This document shows, piece by piece, positions 26,164 to 35,553 of a stretch of DNA of 64,000 bases. The stretch is from the NCBI GenBank assembly GCA_963677625.2, contig CAXXSW010000002.1:682001-746000 (forward strand), in the 5' to 3' direction. Source of the stretch: UBA1351 sp963677625 (GTDB lineage: Bacteria > Bacillota > Clostridia > Lachnospirales > Vallitaleaceae). The notes beneath the pieces were generated by a model. The model was not told the DNA's origin and ran no database searches. It was given only the letters and a program-made list of their open reading frames with translations. The translations under genes and the position numbers were made by a program. The stretch's first letter is position 1. Every line of letters begins with the position of its first letter.

Positions 26164-26970
26164 ATGAAAAAAGTTGATTTGCATTTACATTCCTATGCAT
26201 CAGATGGTGAGTGGTCTCCTGAGGAAATTCTCCATCAGGTTGACAGTCATCAATTGAAGATTTTTGCTGTATGTGACCACGATGTTGTAGACTGCGTCCC
26301 TAGAATGATGGAACTTGTTAAGGACCGGGATGACCTGGAATTCATACCAGGTCTTGAGGCGTCTGTCCTATATAAAGGTAAAGAGATTCATATTCTCACT
26401 TATTATATTGACCCAAAAGACCAGAGGCTTCTTAATCTTCTGCAAAAAAATATTGATTATCGTGAGAACAGTAATAGAAAATTAATAGAATTCCTTAGTG
26501 AATCTTATTCTGAAATTACCTTAGAAGGTTATTATAATTATAAATATGACCCTTATCAAGGTGGATGGAAGGCATATATGTATCTAAAGGATTTAGGCCT
26601 TGCAGATAATTTAGGAGAATATTTTAGTAAGGTTAGGGGATTTAAGGTGGAAAAGGATTTTGTTTCTATTGAAGAATATATCAGTAAGGTGGTTGCCATG
26701 GGATATACACCTGTACTGGCGCATCCACCGGCTTACGCCAATGGAGACCTTTATGATATGAAAGAAATGGATTATTTCCGTAGTCTTGGATTAAAAGGGA
26801 TTGAGTGTTATACCCAATATTTATCTAATCCTAAAAACAGTCAGTATTATGTGGACTACTGCCAGAAGCACAATATGCTTATTACTGGAGGTTCGGATTG
26901 TCATGGACAGTTTGCAGGTAGGGCCATAGGGCGACCAACAGTTTATGAGGATATGATTAAACTTAAATAG
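26164..26970 (+). CDS. PHP-domain phosphoesterase
   Basis: A 268-residue protein of the PHP superfamily. Metal-binding motifs are in order: DLHLHSYASDGEWSPEE (residues 4-20), CDHDVVDCVP (about 38), PGLEAS (about 61), a later APVLAHPPAY-like histidine (PVLAHPPAY, about 183) and GGSDCHGQFAG near the C-terminus. Relatives hydrolyse 3',5'-nucleoside bisphosphates or short RNA (RNase AM/TrpH-like). Start ATG follows GAAAGAGG. The precise substrate is not evident. Confidence 0.88.
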   Translation: MKKVDLHLHSYASDGEWSPEEILHQVDSHQLKIFAVCDHDVVDCVPRMMELVKDRDDLEFIPGLEASVLYKGKEIHILTYYIDPKDQRLLNLLQKNIDYRENSNRKLIEFLSESYSEITLEGYYNYKYDPYQGGWKAYMYLKDLGLADNLGEYFSKVRGFKVEKDFVSIEEYISKVVAMGYTPVLAHPPAYANGDLYDMKEMDYFRSLGLKGIECYTQYLSNPKNSQYYVDYCQKHNMLITGGSDCHGQFAGRAIGRPTVYEDMIKLK

Positions 26971-27031
26971 GAAAAACTATTTTGTGGGCCACCAACTTGA
27001 TTTACTTATCGGAATCAGGCGTCTTGGTCCT

Positions 27032-27745
27032 TTAGTTTATGTGAGAGATGACTTCGTTTAAGTCGTGAATAAACATAATGGAGGCGTTTGCCAAATGCTC
27101 TGTTTCCTGTTTGCTTACTACCAAACCTATTTCATCAATATTTTTTTGTATATTATTCACTTCTAGGCCTTCTAGTGAACCATTCCTGTTTAAGGCAAAG
27201 ACATTGATTCCAGCAAGACAAGCTGCTATAACGCCTGCTATAGAGTCTTCAATAACTGCTAAGGCTTCTTTTTCTATACCCATTTTGTAAGCTGCATAAT
27301 TAAAAAGATCTGGATATGGTTTATTTCTTTCGACCATATTACTTGTAAAGATTTCTTCAAATTGCCAGGCAATATAGGTCTTCTTTATGACATATTCGGC
27401 GACAACTGATGAAGAACCGATTGTCAAGAGTATATGCTGTCTATCCTCTAAAAACTTCAAAAGCTTGGCTGCGTCTGGGAAAAGGTCAATTTTTTGTGAA
27501 TCAATAGCTTCCTTATAAGCTTTTGCCTTGATTTCAGACAAAGTTTCGATTTCTTCTTCGTTTGGATTCTTAAGTATATTGATGATAGCATTTCTTCGTC
27601 CTTGGGCTTGGCAGTATTTACTATAGTCCATGGGTGTTAAATCAATTCCTTTAGTTTGAAAAGTTGTCTTCCAGGCCCTGTAGTGATATTTTTCAGTTTC
27701 GATAAGGACTCCATCCATATCGAAAATTAGTCCTTTAATATTCAT
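27032..27745 (-). CDS. HAD-family phosphatase / beta-phosphoglucomutase-like
   Basis: A 237-residue HAD hydrolase with C1-type cap. GLIFDMDGVLIETEKYHYRAW holds the nucleophile aspartate (written here up to the cap), LTIGSSSVVAEYVIKKT is motif II and VIEDSIAGVIAACLAGI motif III/IV. The DxDGVL and the cap are like beta-phosphoglucomutase. Start at 27745 is chosen because GGAGG lies upstream of MNIKGLIF; the frame extends to 27772. Single gene on the minus strand between convergent and divergent neighbours. Confidence 0.85.
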   Translation of the reverse strand: MNIKGLIFDMDGVLIETEKYHYRAWKTTFQTKGIDLTPMDYSKYCQAQGRRNAIINILKNPNEEEIETLSEIKAKAYKEAIDSQKIDLFPDAAKLLKFLEDRQHILLTIGSSSVVAEYVIKKTYIAWQFEEIFTSNMVERNKPYPDLFNYAAYKMGIEKEALAVIEDSIAGVIAACLAGINVFALNRNGSLEGLEVNNIQKNIDEIGLVVSKQETEHLANASIMFIHDLNEVISHIN

Positions 27746-27779
27746 ATATTCCTCCGTTTTTCCTTGGCTCAATTGCTAC

Positions 27780-27809
27780 ATTATAGCATAGATTTTACCT
27801 ATAGGCCAA
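27780..27809 (-). promoter_or_regulatory. Promoter of the HAD gene
   Basis: Minus strand TTGGCC (27809-27804), 18 bases, TGC-TATAAT (-10 at 27785-27780, extended). The remaining spacer to 28045 contains no recognisable gene; a promoter for hcp must lie there but no clear consensus pair is seen. Confidence 0.6.
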
Positions 27810-28045
27810 AATCTTGATCATGGATTACTTACCCAAAATTGCTTAGACGGTAAAACTCTTTCAGAAATTTGAGATAGAATATTTTTATACATTTGTCTTT
27901 GTAGCTAAGGCTACATACTTCCCATAGAATAGGTGCTAATATAAGGACAAGAAAACAACCAAGACACATGCCTATATTATATTTGTTTTCAATATATGTA
28001 GTTATATGTATGGTGAATCATGATTAAGATATGGAGGAAAAAAGA

Positions 28046-29668
28046 ATGAGTATGTTTTGTTATCAATGTCAAGAAGCAGCAAAAGGTGAGGGATGTTCTA
28101 TTAAAGGTGTTTGCGGAAAAACACCTGAAGTAGCTAATTTACAGGATTTATTGGTTTACACAGTCAAAGGAATTTCAGAAATTGTTGTTAAAGGTGATTT
28201 AGATGTGGCTAGCCTTGGTCCTGTCAACGAGATGGTCTTGGATTCTTTGTTTAAGACTATCACTAATGCTAATTTTGACCCGGAAGCTATTAAGGGCCAG
28301 ATTCGTAAAAATATGAAGGTGAGAGATCAATTGGCAGAGAATGTAGAAGCAGACCTATCAGATGCTGCAACGTTCCAAGTCACAAGCGATGCAGCAATGG
28401 AAGCAAAAGCAACAACCATCGGTGTTCTTTCTACTGAAAATGAGGATGTCCGATCCTTAAGAGAGTTGATTACTTACGGTGTTAAAGGATATGCAGCTTA
28501 TACGCATCACGCTTATGTTGGCGGCAAAGTAGACAACGATCTTTATGCATTTGTATATGAAGCTATGGCCGCAACCCTTGATGATTCCTTAACAGCTGAT
28601 GAGCTTGTTGCACTTACTCTTAAAACAGGTGAGTATGGAGTTAAGGCAATGGCCTTACTAGACGCAGCTAATACTGAGAAATTTGGCAATCCGGAATTGA
28701 CTTCTGTTAATATTGGTGTCAGAAACAATCCGGCAATTCTAATCTCCGGTCATGATCTTAATGATTTAGATCAACTCCTTCAACAAACAAAAGGAACAGG
28801 CGTTGACGTTTATACCCACAGTGAAATGTTACCTGCTAATTATTATCCTAAATTTAAGGAATATGATAATCTAGTTGGAAACTATGGTAATGCTTGGTGG
28901 AAACAAAAAGAAGAGTTTGCAAGTTTTAATGGACCTATTCTTTTTACCACCAACTGTATTGTTCCACCAACGGACGGTAGTGAAGCAAGAATCTTTACCT
29001 CTGGTTCTGCTGGATATCCAGGATCTAAGCATATAGTCGCTGATGAAAATGGAATTAAAGATTTCACAGAAATTATTGAAATGGCCAAGACCCTCCCTAG
29101 TCCAAGAGAAATCGAAACTGGTGAAATTGTCGGTGGTTTTGCCCATGCTCAAGTATTTGCACTAGCAGATAAAGTAGTTGATGCCGTTAAGACAGGTGCT
29201 ATTAAGAAATTCTTCGTTATGGCGGGTTGCGATGGACGTATGAAAGGCAGAGATTATTACACAGATTTTGCCAAGGAATTACCTGATGATACAGTGATTT
29301 TAACAGCAGGATGTGCTAAGTATCGATATAATAAGTTACCCCTTGGTGATATTGGAGGTATTCCTCGAGTTCTTGATGCCGGTCAATGTAATGATTCTTA
29401 TTCTTTGGCTGTTATTGCCCTTAAGTTAAAAGAAGTATTCGAACTTAATGATATTAATGATTTGCCAATTGCTTATAATATTGCATGGTATGAGCAAAAA
29501 GCAGTTATTGTACTCCTTGCACTTCTTCACCTAGGAGTTAAGAATATTCATCTTGGACCAAGTCTTCCTGCTTTCCTATCACCGAATGTAGCTAATGTAT
29601 TGGTTGAAACCTTCGGTATCGGTGGAATTGGAACTGTTGAAGAAGATATTAATATGTTCTTGGCATAA
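28046..29668 (+). CDS. hcp: Hybrid cluster protein (hydroxylamine reductase)
   Basis: A 540-residue Hcp/prismane protein. The N-terminal cysteine motif MFCYQCQEAAKGEGCSIKGV followed by C gives CX2CX8CX5C for the 4Fe-4S cluster. Hybrid-cluster ligands lie in ILISGHDLNDL, FTTNCIVPP, FVMAGCDGRMKGRDYY, TAGCAKYRYNKL and GQCNDSYSL. Hcp is an NO reductase/hydroxylamine reductase used against nitrosative stress in anaerobes. ATG 28046 follows GGAGGAAAAAAGA; the ATG at 28031 overlaps that site. No Hcr-type reductase is adjacent. Confidence 0.96.
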   Translation: MSMFCYQCQEAAKGEGCSIKGVCGKTPEVANLQDLLVYTVKGISEIVVKGDLDVASLGPVNEMVLDSLFKTITNANFDPEAIKGQIRKNMKVRDQLAENVEADLSDAATFQVTSDAAMEAKATTIGVLSTENEDVRSLRELITYGVKGYAAYTHHAYVGGKVDNDLYAFVYEAMAATLDDSLTADELVALTLKTGEYGVKAMALLDAANTEKFGNPELTSVNIGVRNNPAILISGHDLNDLDQLLQQTKGTGVDVYTHSEMLPANYYPKFKEYDNLVGNYGNAWWKQKEEFASFNGPILFTTNCIVPPTDGSEARIFTSGSAGYPGSKHIVADENGIKDFTEIIEMAKTLPSPREIETGEIVGGFAHAQVFALADKVVDAVKTGAIKKFFVMAGCDGRMKGRDYYTDFAKELPDDTVILTAGCAKYRYNKLPLGDIGGIPRVLDAGQCNDSYSLAVIALKLKEVFELNDINDLPIAYNIAWYEQKAVIVLLALLHLGVKNIHLGPSLPAFLSPNVANVLVETFGIGGIGTVEEDINMFLA

Positions 29669-29700
29669 TGACTTAAAAGGTTTATGTAAATAGATTTACT

Positions 29701-29747
29701 ATATAAAAGAAGCCTGAGACTGTATAAGTTCTCGGCTTCTTTTATAT
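29701..29747. terminator. Terminator between hcp and the convergent gene
   Basis: ATATAAAAGAAGCC (29701-29714) pairs with GGCTTCTTTTATAT (29734-29747), with GAGA/TCTC pairing inside. A-run and T-run on both sides make it suitable for both hcp and the convergent gene. Confidence 0.85.
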
Positions 29748-29772
29748 GTTACTAAGAGATAGAATCTTTATC

Positions 29773-30363
29773 TTAAGCTTGATGAATAATTGCATCTAAC
29801 GCTGCTTTACTAGCCTTTGGATCAGGAGCTAAGAACTTGGCGCTTGTATGATTACTTGTATCTGTAATCACTAAGATTTGAGGATCACCCCAAAAAATTC
29901 GACATAAAATATTCTTGGATTCATAATCAGTTGTAATTTTCACATCGTCAAGATTGGACTTAAATAAAATAGGATCTTTACTGACTCGGTTGGATTGAAA
30001 ATAGAGTTTATTATCTTCAATGATAATATTACCGAAAGTTGTATTGTAGATTCCCGTATTGTAAAAGCATGGAAGAAAATAATAACTCTCAGGCACGCCT
30101 TGAGTGTCAAAAGCACGTTTTATAGTCTTGTTCAGCCATATTTTTTTTAGCATATAGACTGCTGCCCATGATAACATTCCACGAAAGAATAGGTTGGCAA
30201 AAACCTCAGAATTTATAGAACCATCCCGACTTGCCAAAATGTCAAATATAAGAGTATATAGGCTTGCACCAATAATCGATGCGCCAATTAACCAAGTGTT
30301 AAAGGTATATATAATAGGATTTAATTGTGAATCATAGGAATCAAAATCAATAATTGCTTTCAT
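29773..30363 (-). CDS. Hypothetical membrane protein with YcxB-like C-terminal domain
   Basis: A 196-residue protein not recognised by name. Two hydrophobic helices lie at about residues 22-45 and 60-78, followed by a soluble beta-rich part (about 90-190) containing the motif GNIIIEDNKLYFQSN and DDVKITTDYES, resembling the PH-like YcxB/YokE type fold. Start ATG at 30363 has GGAGT upstream (minus strand). Role unknown; the fold statement is a weak inference. Confidence 0.6.
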   Translation of the reverse strand: MKAIIDFDSYDSQLNPIIYTFNTWLIGASIIGASLYTLIFDILASRDGSINSEVFANLFFRGMLSWAAVYMLKKIWLNKTIKRAFDTQGVPESYYFLPCFYNTGIYNTTFGNIIIEDNKLYFQSNRVSKDPILFKSNLDDVKITTDYESKNILCRIFWGDPQILVITDTSNHTSAKFLAPDPKASKAALDAIIHQA

Positions 30364-30635
30364 GTGTTTACTCCTGTCATCATATGTATTGTATTTATTT
30401 ACTATATTACTTATATGTTATTTTAACATATTAAGACTTGGATGCGAAGTTATATTGCTAAGGATAAGGAAGAGGCTTTCATAGTGCATGAGCTTGGCTT
30501 ATATAAATTCTGTGTTTTTGGCATAAGATATCTTTTTTAACGATAATTAGGGGTATAATAAGATTAGACAAGAAATCTTAAACATAGTTTAGTCTTATGA
30601 TTGATAATAAAAGCATTTAAGTAAAGGAGAAAGAA

Positions 30636-31454
30636 ATGAGTCGAAAAGTAGCTTTAGTGACAGGTGCCAGCAGTGGAATCGGTTATGATGCAGCAATTGC
30701 CTTACATGAATCAGGCATGAAAGTTTATGGAGCAGCCAGACGTTTGGACAAAATGGAAAGTTTAAAAAAAGCAGGTGTCAAGATCCTGCCACTTGATGTG
30801 ACAGATGAGGAATCCATGGTAAATTGTGTGGAAACTATTGTTAAGGAATCAGGAAGAATTGATGTTTTGGTCAATAATGCAGGTTATGGATCTTTTGGGG
30901 CTATTGAAACCGTACCCATGGAAGAGGCCAGAAGGCAGATAGAGGTAAATGTATTTGGACTTGCAAGAATGAGTCAATTGGTTTTGCCTTATATGAGAAA
31001 GAAGAAATTTGGCCGTATCATAAATATATCCTCTATGGGCGGGAAAATGTATACACCTTTTGGAGGATGGTACCATGCCACTAAATTTGCGGTTGAAGCC
31101 CTAAGCGACTGTATGCGTTTGGAATTAAAACGTTTTGGTGTTGATGTTGTTTTGATTGAGCCAGGTGGAATCAAGACAGACTGGGGGATCATTGCAGCCA
31201 AAAATCTAAAAAAAGCCTCTAAGGGAACTGTTTATGAAAAACATGCATTTTCAGCAGCAAATGGTATGCACTCCATGTATTCTAGTAATCGTTTATCTGA
31301 TCCCAAAATAGTTGCTGATGCTATTTTAAAAGGAGCAACAGCTAAAAAGCCTAAGACCAGATATTTAATAGGATATGCAGCTAAGCCAGGGGTTTTTATG
31401 AGACGCTTGCTTAGTGACAGAATGTTTGACCGTATCATTAGTATGATGAAATGA
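30636..31454 (+). CDS. Short-chain dehydrogenase/reductase
   Basis: A 272-residue classical SDR. TGASSGIGYDAAIAL (residues about 9-23) binds the dinucleotide; the following AARRLDKM with arginines suggests NADP. NNAGYG, INISSMGG and YHATKFAVEAL supply Asn, Ser, Tyr and Lys of the catalytic tetrad, and EPGGIKTDWG the substrate loop. This pattern is typical of 17-beta-hydroxysteroid-dehydrogenase-like SDRs of unknown substrate. ATG follows AAAGGAGAAAGAA. Confidence 0.88.
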   Translation: MSRKVALVTGASSGIGYDAAIALHESGMKVYGAARRLDKMESLKKAGVKILPLDVTDEESMVNCVETIVKESGRIDVLVNNAGYGSFGAIETVPMEEARRQIEVNVFGLARMSQLVLPYMRKKKFGRIINISSMGGKMYTPFGGWYHATKFAVEALSDCMRLELKRFGVDVVLIEPGGIKTDWGIIAAKNLKKASKGTVYEKHAFSAANGMHSMYSSNRLSDPKIVADAILKGATAKKPKTRYLIGYAAKPGVFMRRLLSDRMFDRIISMMK

Positions 31455-31511
31455 GTTACACGTATATAATGGAAATTTTCTAGGAGATCAGGTCTATCTG
31501 AAATTGCAGAA

Positions 31512-32498
31512 TTAATCGATTGAATTAGAGCAGTATTTTATGGTGCCATATTGGGCGATAAAATCTGCTTTTATTTGTATAAAACGTTTTATGTCTGCAA
31601 GATATTGGTAAAGGACTGCTCGGTGCTCAAATTCTTCCCGACTAGTGGGAAGGGGTGATTCCTTATATTTGGCAAGAAGGGCATTGGCTGCATTTAACTT
31701 GATTGTTCCATCGTTGCACTCGGACAAGTTATCTCTAATTAGACTTGTCAGTTGGCTGAGTTCAGAAGCTTGGGATACATTAAAAAAGACAGTCTCAAAA
31801 TGCTTAGTAATTTGTTTCAGAAGAAGGTATTGTTCTTTTCGCATCTGGAAGTATTCGATGTAGTATTGTTCATCTCGGAGTAGAAAATTATTGTTGTAAT
31901 CCATTGCCAAAGCTTTACCGGTTATCAGACTTTCTTTTAAGCGGGCAAGTATAGCAAGTGTATCAGAAGAAGTAGTTTGGTTAAGAAGGAGAAGATGAAG
32001 ATTATTTAGAGCTTCTTTCATGAGACCTTCAACCTCTAACTGCCTTTCTTTTATGCTTTCTTTGATGTTGGGCATGTGAAGGTTCATAAGCCAGGCAACA
32101 AGAATTCCTATAATTAGAAGAAGCATTTCATTGGTAAATACAGATAGGTTAATTAGTCTGAGTGAATAGATATGTGTCACAAGTACTGTGCTGACAGAGA
32201 TGCCTTCTGTGTTGTTAAGCAAGGTGCTTAAAGGAATAAAAATAAGCAAAAACAATCCTAGGACATAGGTTTCATGACCCCACAAGGTGAACAGGCCTGA
32301 TGCAACAAGGATAGCAATAGCAGCGCTTGCCACCCGTTTTAGACCGGTAATATAGGTTTGTCTTCTTGTAGATAGAATACTTAATAAAGTAATGATACCA
32401 GCTGTTGTATAATAGTTAAGTCCTATAATCGAAGCAAGGATAGAGGCAGCAGCAACACCAAAAGCTATCTTGACTGATTGATACATTAGTTGTTTCAT
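31512..32498 (-). CDS. Aromatic acid exporter family (ArAE_1/YqjA-like) protein
   Basis: A 328-residue protein with about four to five transmembrane helices in the first 140 residues (KIAFGVAAASILASIIGL, TTAGIITLLSILSTRR) and a helical cytoplasmic part in the second half. This matches the FUSC-like ArAE_1 plus C-terminal domain proteins (DUF939) of Bacillota. Substrate is unproven in the family. Start ATG at 32498 follows GGAGGAGTG on the minus strand. Confidence 0.82.
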   Translation of the reverse strand: MKQLMYQSVKIAFGVAAASILASIIGLNYYTTAGIITLLSILSTRRQTYITGLKRVASAAIAILVASGLFTLWGHETYVLGLFLLIFIPLSTLLNNTEGISVSTVLVTHIYSLRLINLSVFTNEMLLLIIGILVAWLMNLHMPNIKESIKERQLEVEGLMKEALNNLHLLLLNQTTSSDTLAILARLKESLITGKALAMDYNNNFLLRDEQYYIEYFQMRKEQYLLLKQITKHFETVFFNVSQASELSQLTSLIRDNLSECNDGTIKLNAANALLAKYKESPLPTSREEFEHRAVLYQYLADIKRFIQIKADFIAQYGTIKYCSNSID

Positions 32499-32712
32499 AT
32501 TGATTCACTCCTCCTTTGGGAATATATAGATTGTAAGGGAAATCATAGGCTAAAAGCAAGAGAAAATGGCAAATTTATGTCAAGTATATTACATTTTTTG
32601 AATATTAAAAAATTACGTTGTTTCAAGAGATAACCTGTGGTATAATTTTATTGATAATTGTTATTATATAAATATAACATAATATATAAAATAAACAATA
32701 TAGGATGGTATT

Positions 32713-33441
32713 ATGAAAAAAATATTTTTGCTTTTAATGATTGTAACGGTATCTTTGTCAGCATGTGCTAAAGATGAGCTTTATGATGCTGAAACTTTTG
32801 AAAAGGATTCCATAGACAAAGAAAAGGATTCTAAAGATGGAGAAAAAGAGCTAAGTTCTAATGAGACATCTATTGAAAATGAGAATACACCTTCTGATGA
32901 TTTATCTAAAGAGGATGATTCAAATGTTGAAACAAGTACCGATGAAGAAGCGGCTGAAGAAAATTCCCAAGATGACAGTTCTAAAGACGATAATAAGACC
33001 GAAACTACAGAAGCAGAGCAGGAAAAAATAATGGCTCCGGACTTTTCCCTTACAGATCGTGACGGTAATGAGGTAAGCTTGGAAGATTACAGAGGAAAAA
33101 TTCTTTTCCTTAATTTTTTCACAACTTGGTGTAAATATTGTGACCAAGAAATGCCGGAGTTCCAAGCAGCAGTTGAGGCTTATCCAGATGATTTGGATTT
33201 CTTACTTGTTGACGTTTTCACCCAAGAAAATGTTAGTGTTGATGATGTATACGACTGGTACGATGAACGTGATTTGACTATGGATATGGTTATTGATGTT
33301 GATGGTGAACTTTTGAGAGATTATCCTATTCAAGCCTTTCCTACCACTTTCTTTATCGACCGTGATGGAAGTGTTCTTGCCTATTTCCCAGGAGCTATGA
33401 CAGGTGATATGATTGAACAAGTTATTGATGAGTTTAAGTGA
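32713..33441 (+). CDS. TlpA/ResA-type thioredoxin-fold lipoprotein
   Basis: A 242-residue exported redox protein. The signal peptide ends in lipobox LSAC (Cys18). Residues about 20-105 are a low-complexity linker very rich in Asp, Glu, Ser and Lys. Residues about 107-242 are a TlpA/AhpC-TSA thioredoxin fold with the active site WCKYC (Cys140 and Cys143) and the cis-proline segment QAFPTTFFID. It probably reduces or isomerises disulfides or supplies reducing power outside the membrane. No cytochrome or CcdA gene is adjacent, so its partner is unknown. Confidence 0.88.
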   Translation: MKKIFLLLMIVTVSLSACAKDELYDAETFEKDSIDKEKDSKDGEKELSSNETSIENENTPSDDLSKEDDSNVETSTDEEAAEENSQDDSSKDDNKTETTEAEQEKIMAPDFSLTDRDGNEVSLEDYRGKILFLNFFTTWCKYCDQEMPEFQAAVEAYPDDLDFLLVDVFTQENVSVDDVYDWYDERDLTMDMVIDVDGELLRDYPIQAFPTTFFIDRDGSVLAYFPGAMTGDMIEQVIDEFK

Positions 33442-33477
33442 GTTTAGAGTTTAATTACTAGCATATGATTGAAAGTG

Positions 33478-33518
33478 AAGGTCTTCCACAATGACGATAT
33501 TGTGGGAGACCTTTTTAT
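33478..33518 (+). terminator. Terminator after the TlpA-like gene
   Basis: AAGGTCTTCCACAAT pairs with ATTGTGGGAGACCTT (one mismatch) around GACGAT-type loop, followed by TTTTTATC. Confidence 0.88.
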
Positions 33519-33816
33519 CTTATACAATCTTCCTTAAGCCTCATTCGAGCTTTTTCTATACAAGAGTTTGATTGTTTTAAAATTGATTGATTGTTTGTAA
33601 GGGAAAAATATACAAGGGGAAAACAGGTAATATATAGGCTTTGCTGAAATTGTTTGATTGGTATTGAAGGAAAGTGATTGGGATGTTATGATTCGCTTAA
33701 GATGAACTGAACATTTGTTCACTATGGTCTAAGGATAAATGTCAATATTGGAGTGCGTGTAAATGTCAACGTTATAGCATGTGCTAATAGGTTTTATAAA
33801 AGAAAAGGTGGAGAAA
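33519..33816. other. Spacer before ptsI with a TGAACA-TT-TGTTCA dyad
   Basis: No gene is supported here. The notable element is a perfect dyad TGAACATTTGTTCA at 33708-33721, resembling ArsR- or TetR-type operator half-sites. Short repeats of ATGTCAA occur at about 33737 and 33762. A promoter for ptsI is expected but no clear consensus pair stands out. Confidence 0.45.
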
Positions 33817-35460
33817 ATGACAGGTGTAGCAGTTTTTGATGGTGTATCAATAGGAAGAGCATGGTTAGTCGAGAAAAAAGAGATTTCCATACCGGAATAT
33901 ACTCTTGAATTAGAAGAGATAGATGCAGAATTGTTGCTTCTGGAAAAGTGGAAAATCAAACATGGTGAAAACCTTAAAACAAAAAAAGAAATGATATTGA
34001 AAACGGTTGGTGAGGAAGAAAGTAAAATCTTTGATGCACACCTGGAAATACTTATGGACCCTGAGTTGGAAGCCACCATTATTGGACATGTCAAAAATGA
34101 CTTTATGAATGGTGTGAAAAGCATTAGTGAAACCATGCATGAGTTTCTTCAGCTGTTTCGTGGCATTGATGACCCTTATATACGTGAAAGAGCAGTAGAT
34201 ATTGAGGATGTATTGACGGGTTGGATTAAGGTTGGCCTTGGCATAGAAGAGTCTGGATTGGCGGGTGTATCAGAAGATGTTGTTCTTTTTGCTAATGATC
34301 TGACACCATCTGATACAGTCTATTTTACTTCATATGTAAAAGGTCTTGTTCTAGAGGAAGGTAGTGTGACCAGTCATACCGCTATTGTAGCTAAGGCTAA
34401 GGGAATACCTACTATTGTTGGCTTTAAGGGCCGGAAACCAAGCTCAGGACAGATGGTCTTACTTGATACAGAGGCTATGAAATTGATTGTTGAGCCTGAT
34501 CAGGATACCTATGATGTATATTTAAGTAAGGTTAAGGAAATAGAAGACTATAAAAGGTCTTTAAAAAAACTTAAAGACTTAAGACCAGTAACAGGTGATG
34601 GACATGAAATTGAGATTTTCGGTAATGTAGGGTCTTTAGAAGATGCCGTTGCCACTGTTGATAATGGCGGATTTGGTATAGGCTTACTTCGAACAGAACT
34701 TATCTACATGGAAAGCAAGGATTGGCCAAGTGAAGAAGACCAGTATAAGATCTATAAGGAGATTGCAAGTACAGTCAATAAAGAAGTGATTATAAGAACC
34801 CTTGATATTGGTGGGGATAAAGTTCTTCCTTACTTCAAGTTTGAACATGAGGAAAATCCTTTTCTAGGCCTTCGAGCCCTTCGATTTTGCCTAAAACATC
34901 CTGATATATTCATAAGACAGCTAAAAGCAATCCTTAGGGTTAGTGCTAATCTGCCAGTTAAGATTATGTTCCCAATGGTAGGAGCTGTTAGTGAGTTAAT
35001 TGAAGCAAGAAAGATTCTGGATCTTGCCAAAGCGGAACTGAAAGAAGAAGGTAAAGCCTTTAATGATCATATACCTGTAGGAATTATGGTGGAAATACCC
35101 TCAGTTGTTTTTTCCCTTGATATGTTTGAAGGTCTTATTGATTTTGTCAGTATTGGAACTAATGACCTGTGTCAGTATAGTTTGGCGGTTGACCGTATGA
35201 ATCCAGATGTTGCCTACCTATACGATTCAGAAAACATTAGTATACTTCGAATGATTAAGCATGTGGTTAAATCTTGCCACGCCATGGATATAAAGGTTGG
35301 CGTCTGTGGAGAAATGGCTGGAAGTACCAAAACGGGGCTAATTCTTTTAGGTTTAGGAGTCGATGAACTTTCTATGAGTCCTGCTATGATTCCTTACGTG
35401 AAGGATGCCGTTAGACAGGCCTCTTTTGAGGAACTTTCAGAAAAATATGGAAGACTTTAG
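33817..35460 (+). CDS. ptsI: PTS Enzyme I (phosphoenolpyruvate-protein phosphotransferase)
   Basis: A 547-residue Enzyme I, which moves phosphate from PEP to HPr. Residue order is standard: N-terminal swivelling domain with the phosphohistidine in TSHTAIVAKAKGIPTIVG (about residue 186), linker, then the PEP-binding barrel with GIGLLRTELIYM, IRTLDIGGDKVLPYF, NPFLGLRALRFCL, GIMVEIPSVVF, SIGTNDLCQYSLAVDR and the active cysteine in GVCGEMAGS. Slightly shorter than the usual 570. ATG 33817 follows AAAGGTGGAG. No ptsH or EII gene is next to it. Confidence 0.93.
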   Translation: MTGVAVFDGVSIGRAWLVEKKEISIPEYTLELEEIDAELLLLEKWKIKHGENLKTKKEMILKTVGEEESKIFDAHLEILMDPELEATIIGHVKNDFMNGVKSISETMHEFLQLFRGIDDPYIRERAVDIEDVLTGWIKVGLGIEESGLAGVSEDVVLFANDLTPSDTVYFTSYVKGLVLEEGSVTSHTAIVAKAKGIPTIVGFKGRKPSSGQMVLLDTEAMKLIVEPDQDTYDVYLSKVKEIEDYKRSLKKLKDLRPVTGDGHEIEIFGNVGSLEDAVATVDNGGFGIGLLRTELIYMESKDWPSEEDQYKIYKEIASTVNKEVIIRTLDIGGDKVLPYFKFEHEENPFLGLRALRFCLKHPDIFIRQLKAILRVSANLPVKIMFPMVGAVSELIEARKILDLAKAELKEEGKAFNDHIPVGIMVEIPSVVFSLDMFEGLIDFVSIGTNDLCQYSLAVDRMNPDVAYLYDSENISILRMIKHVVKSCHAMDIKVGVCGEMAGSTKTGLILLGLGVDELSMSPAMIPYVKDAVRQASFEELSEKYGRL

Positions 35461-35484
35461 TGAGTGAAAAAGATAATTAATTTC

Positions 35485-35536
35485 TTGACAATATGATCAT
35501 ATGGGAGTATCATATAATTGTTAACCAGAGCTAACT
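35485..35536 (+). promoter_or_regulatory. Promoter and DtxR-type box of the iron/manganese regulator
   Basis: TTGACA (35485-35490), 17 bases, TATCAT (35508-35513). It is followed at 35520-35535 by GTTAAC-CAGA-GCTAAC, an inverted repeat close to the two boxes at 36276 and 36321. Position at the start site suggests autorepression by the regulator. Confidence 0.7.
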
Positions 35537-35553
35537 CTCGAAATGAGGTTATT

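Noticed and set aside
30441..30539. 32-codon frame in the spacer before the SDR gene.
   Set aside because: No ribosome binding site and random-looking composition.
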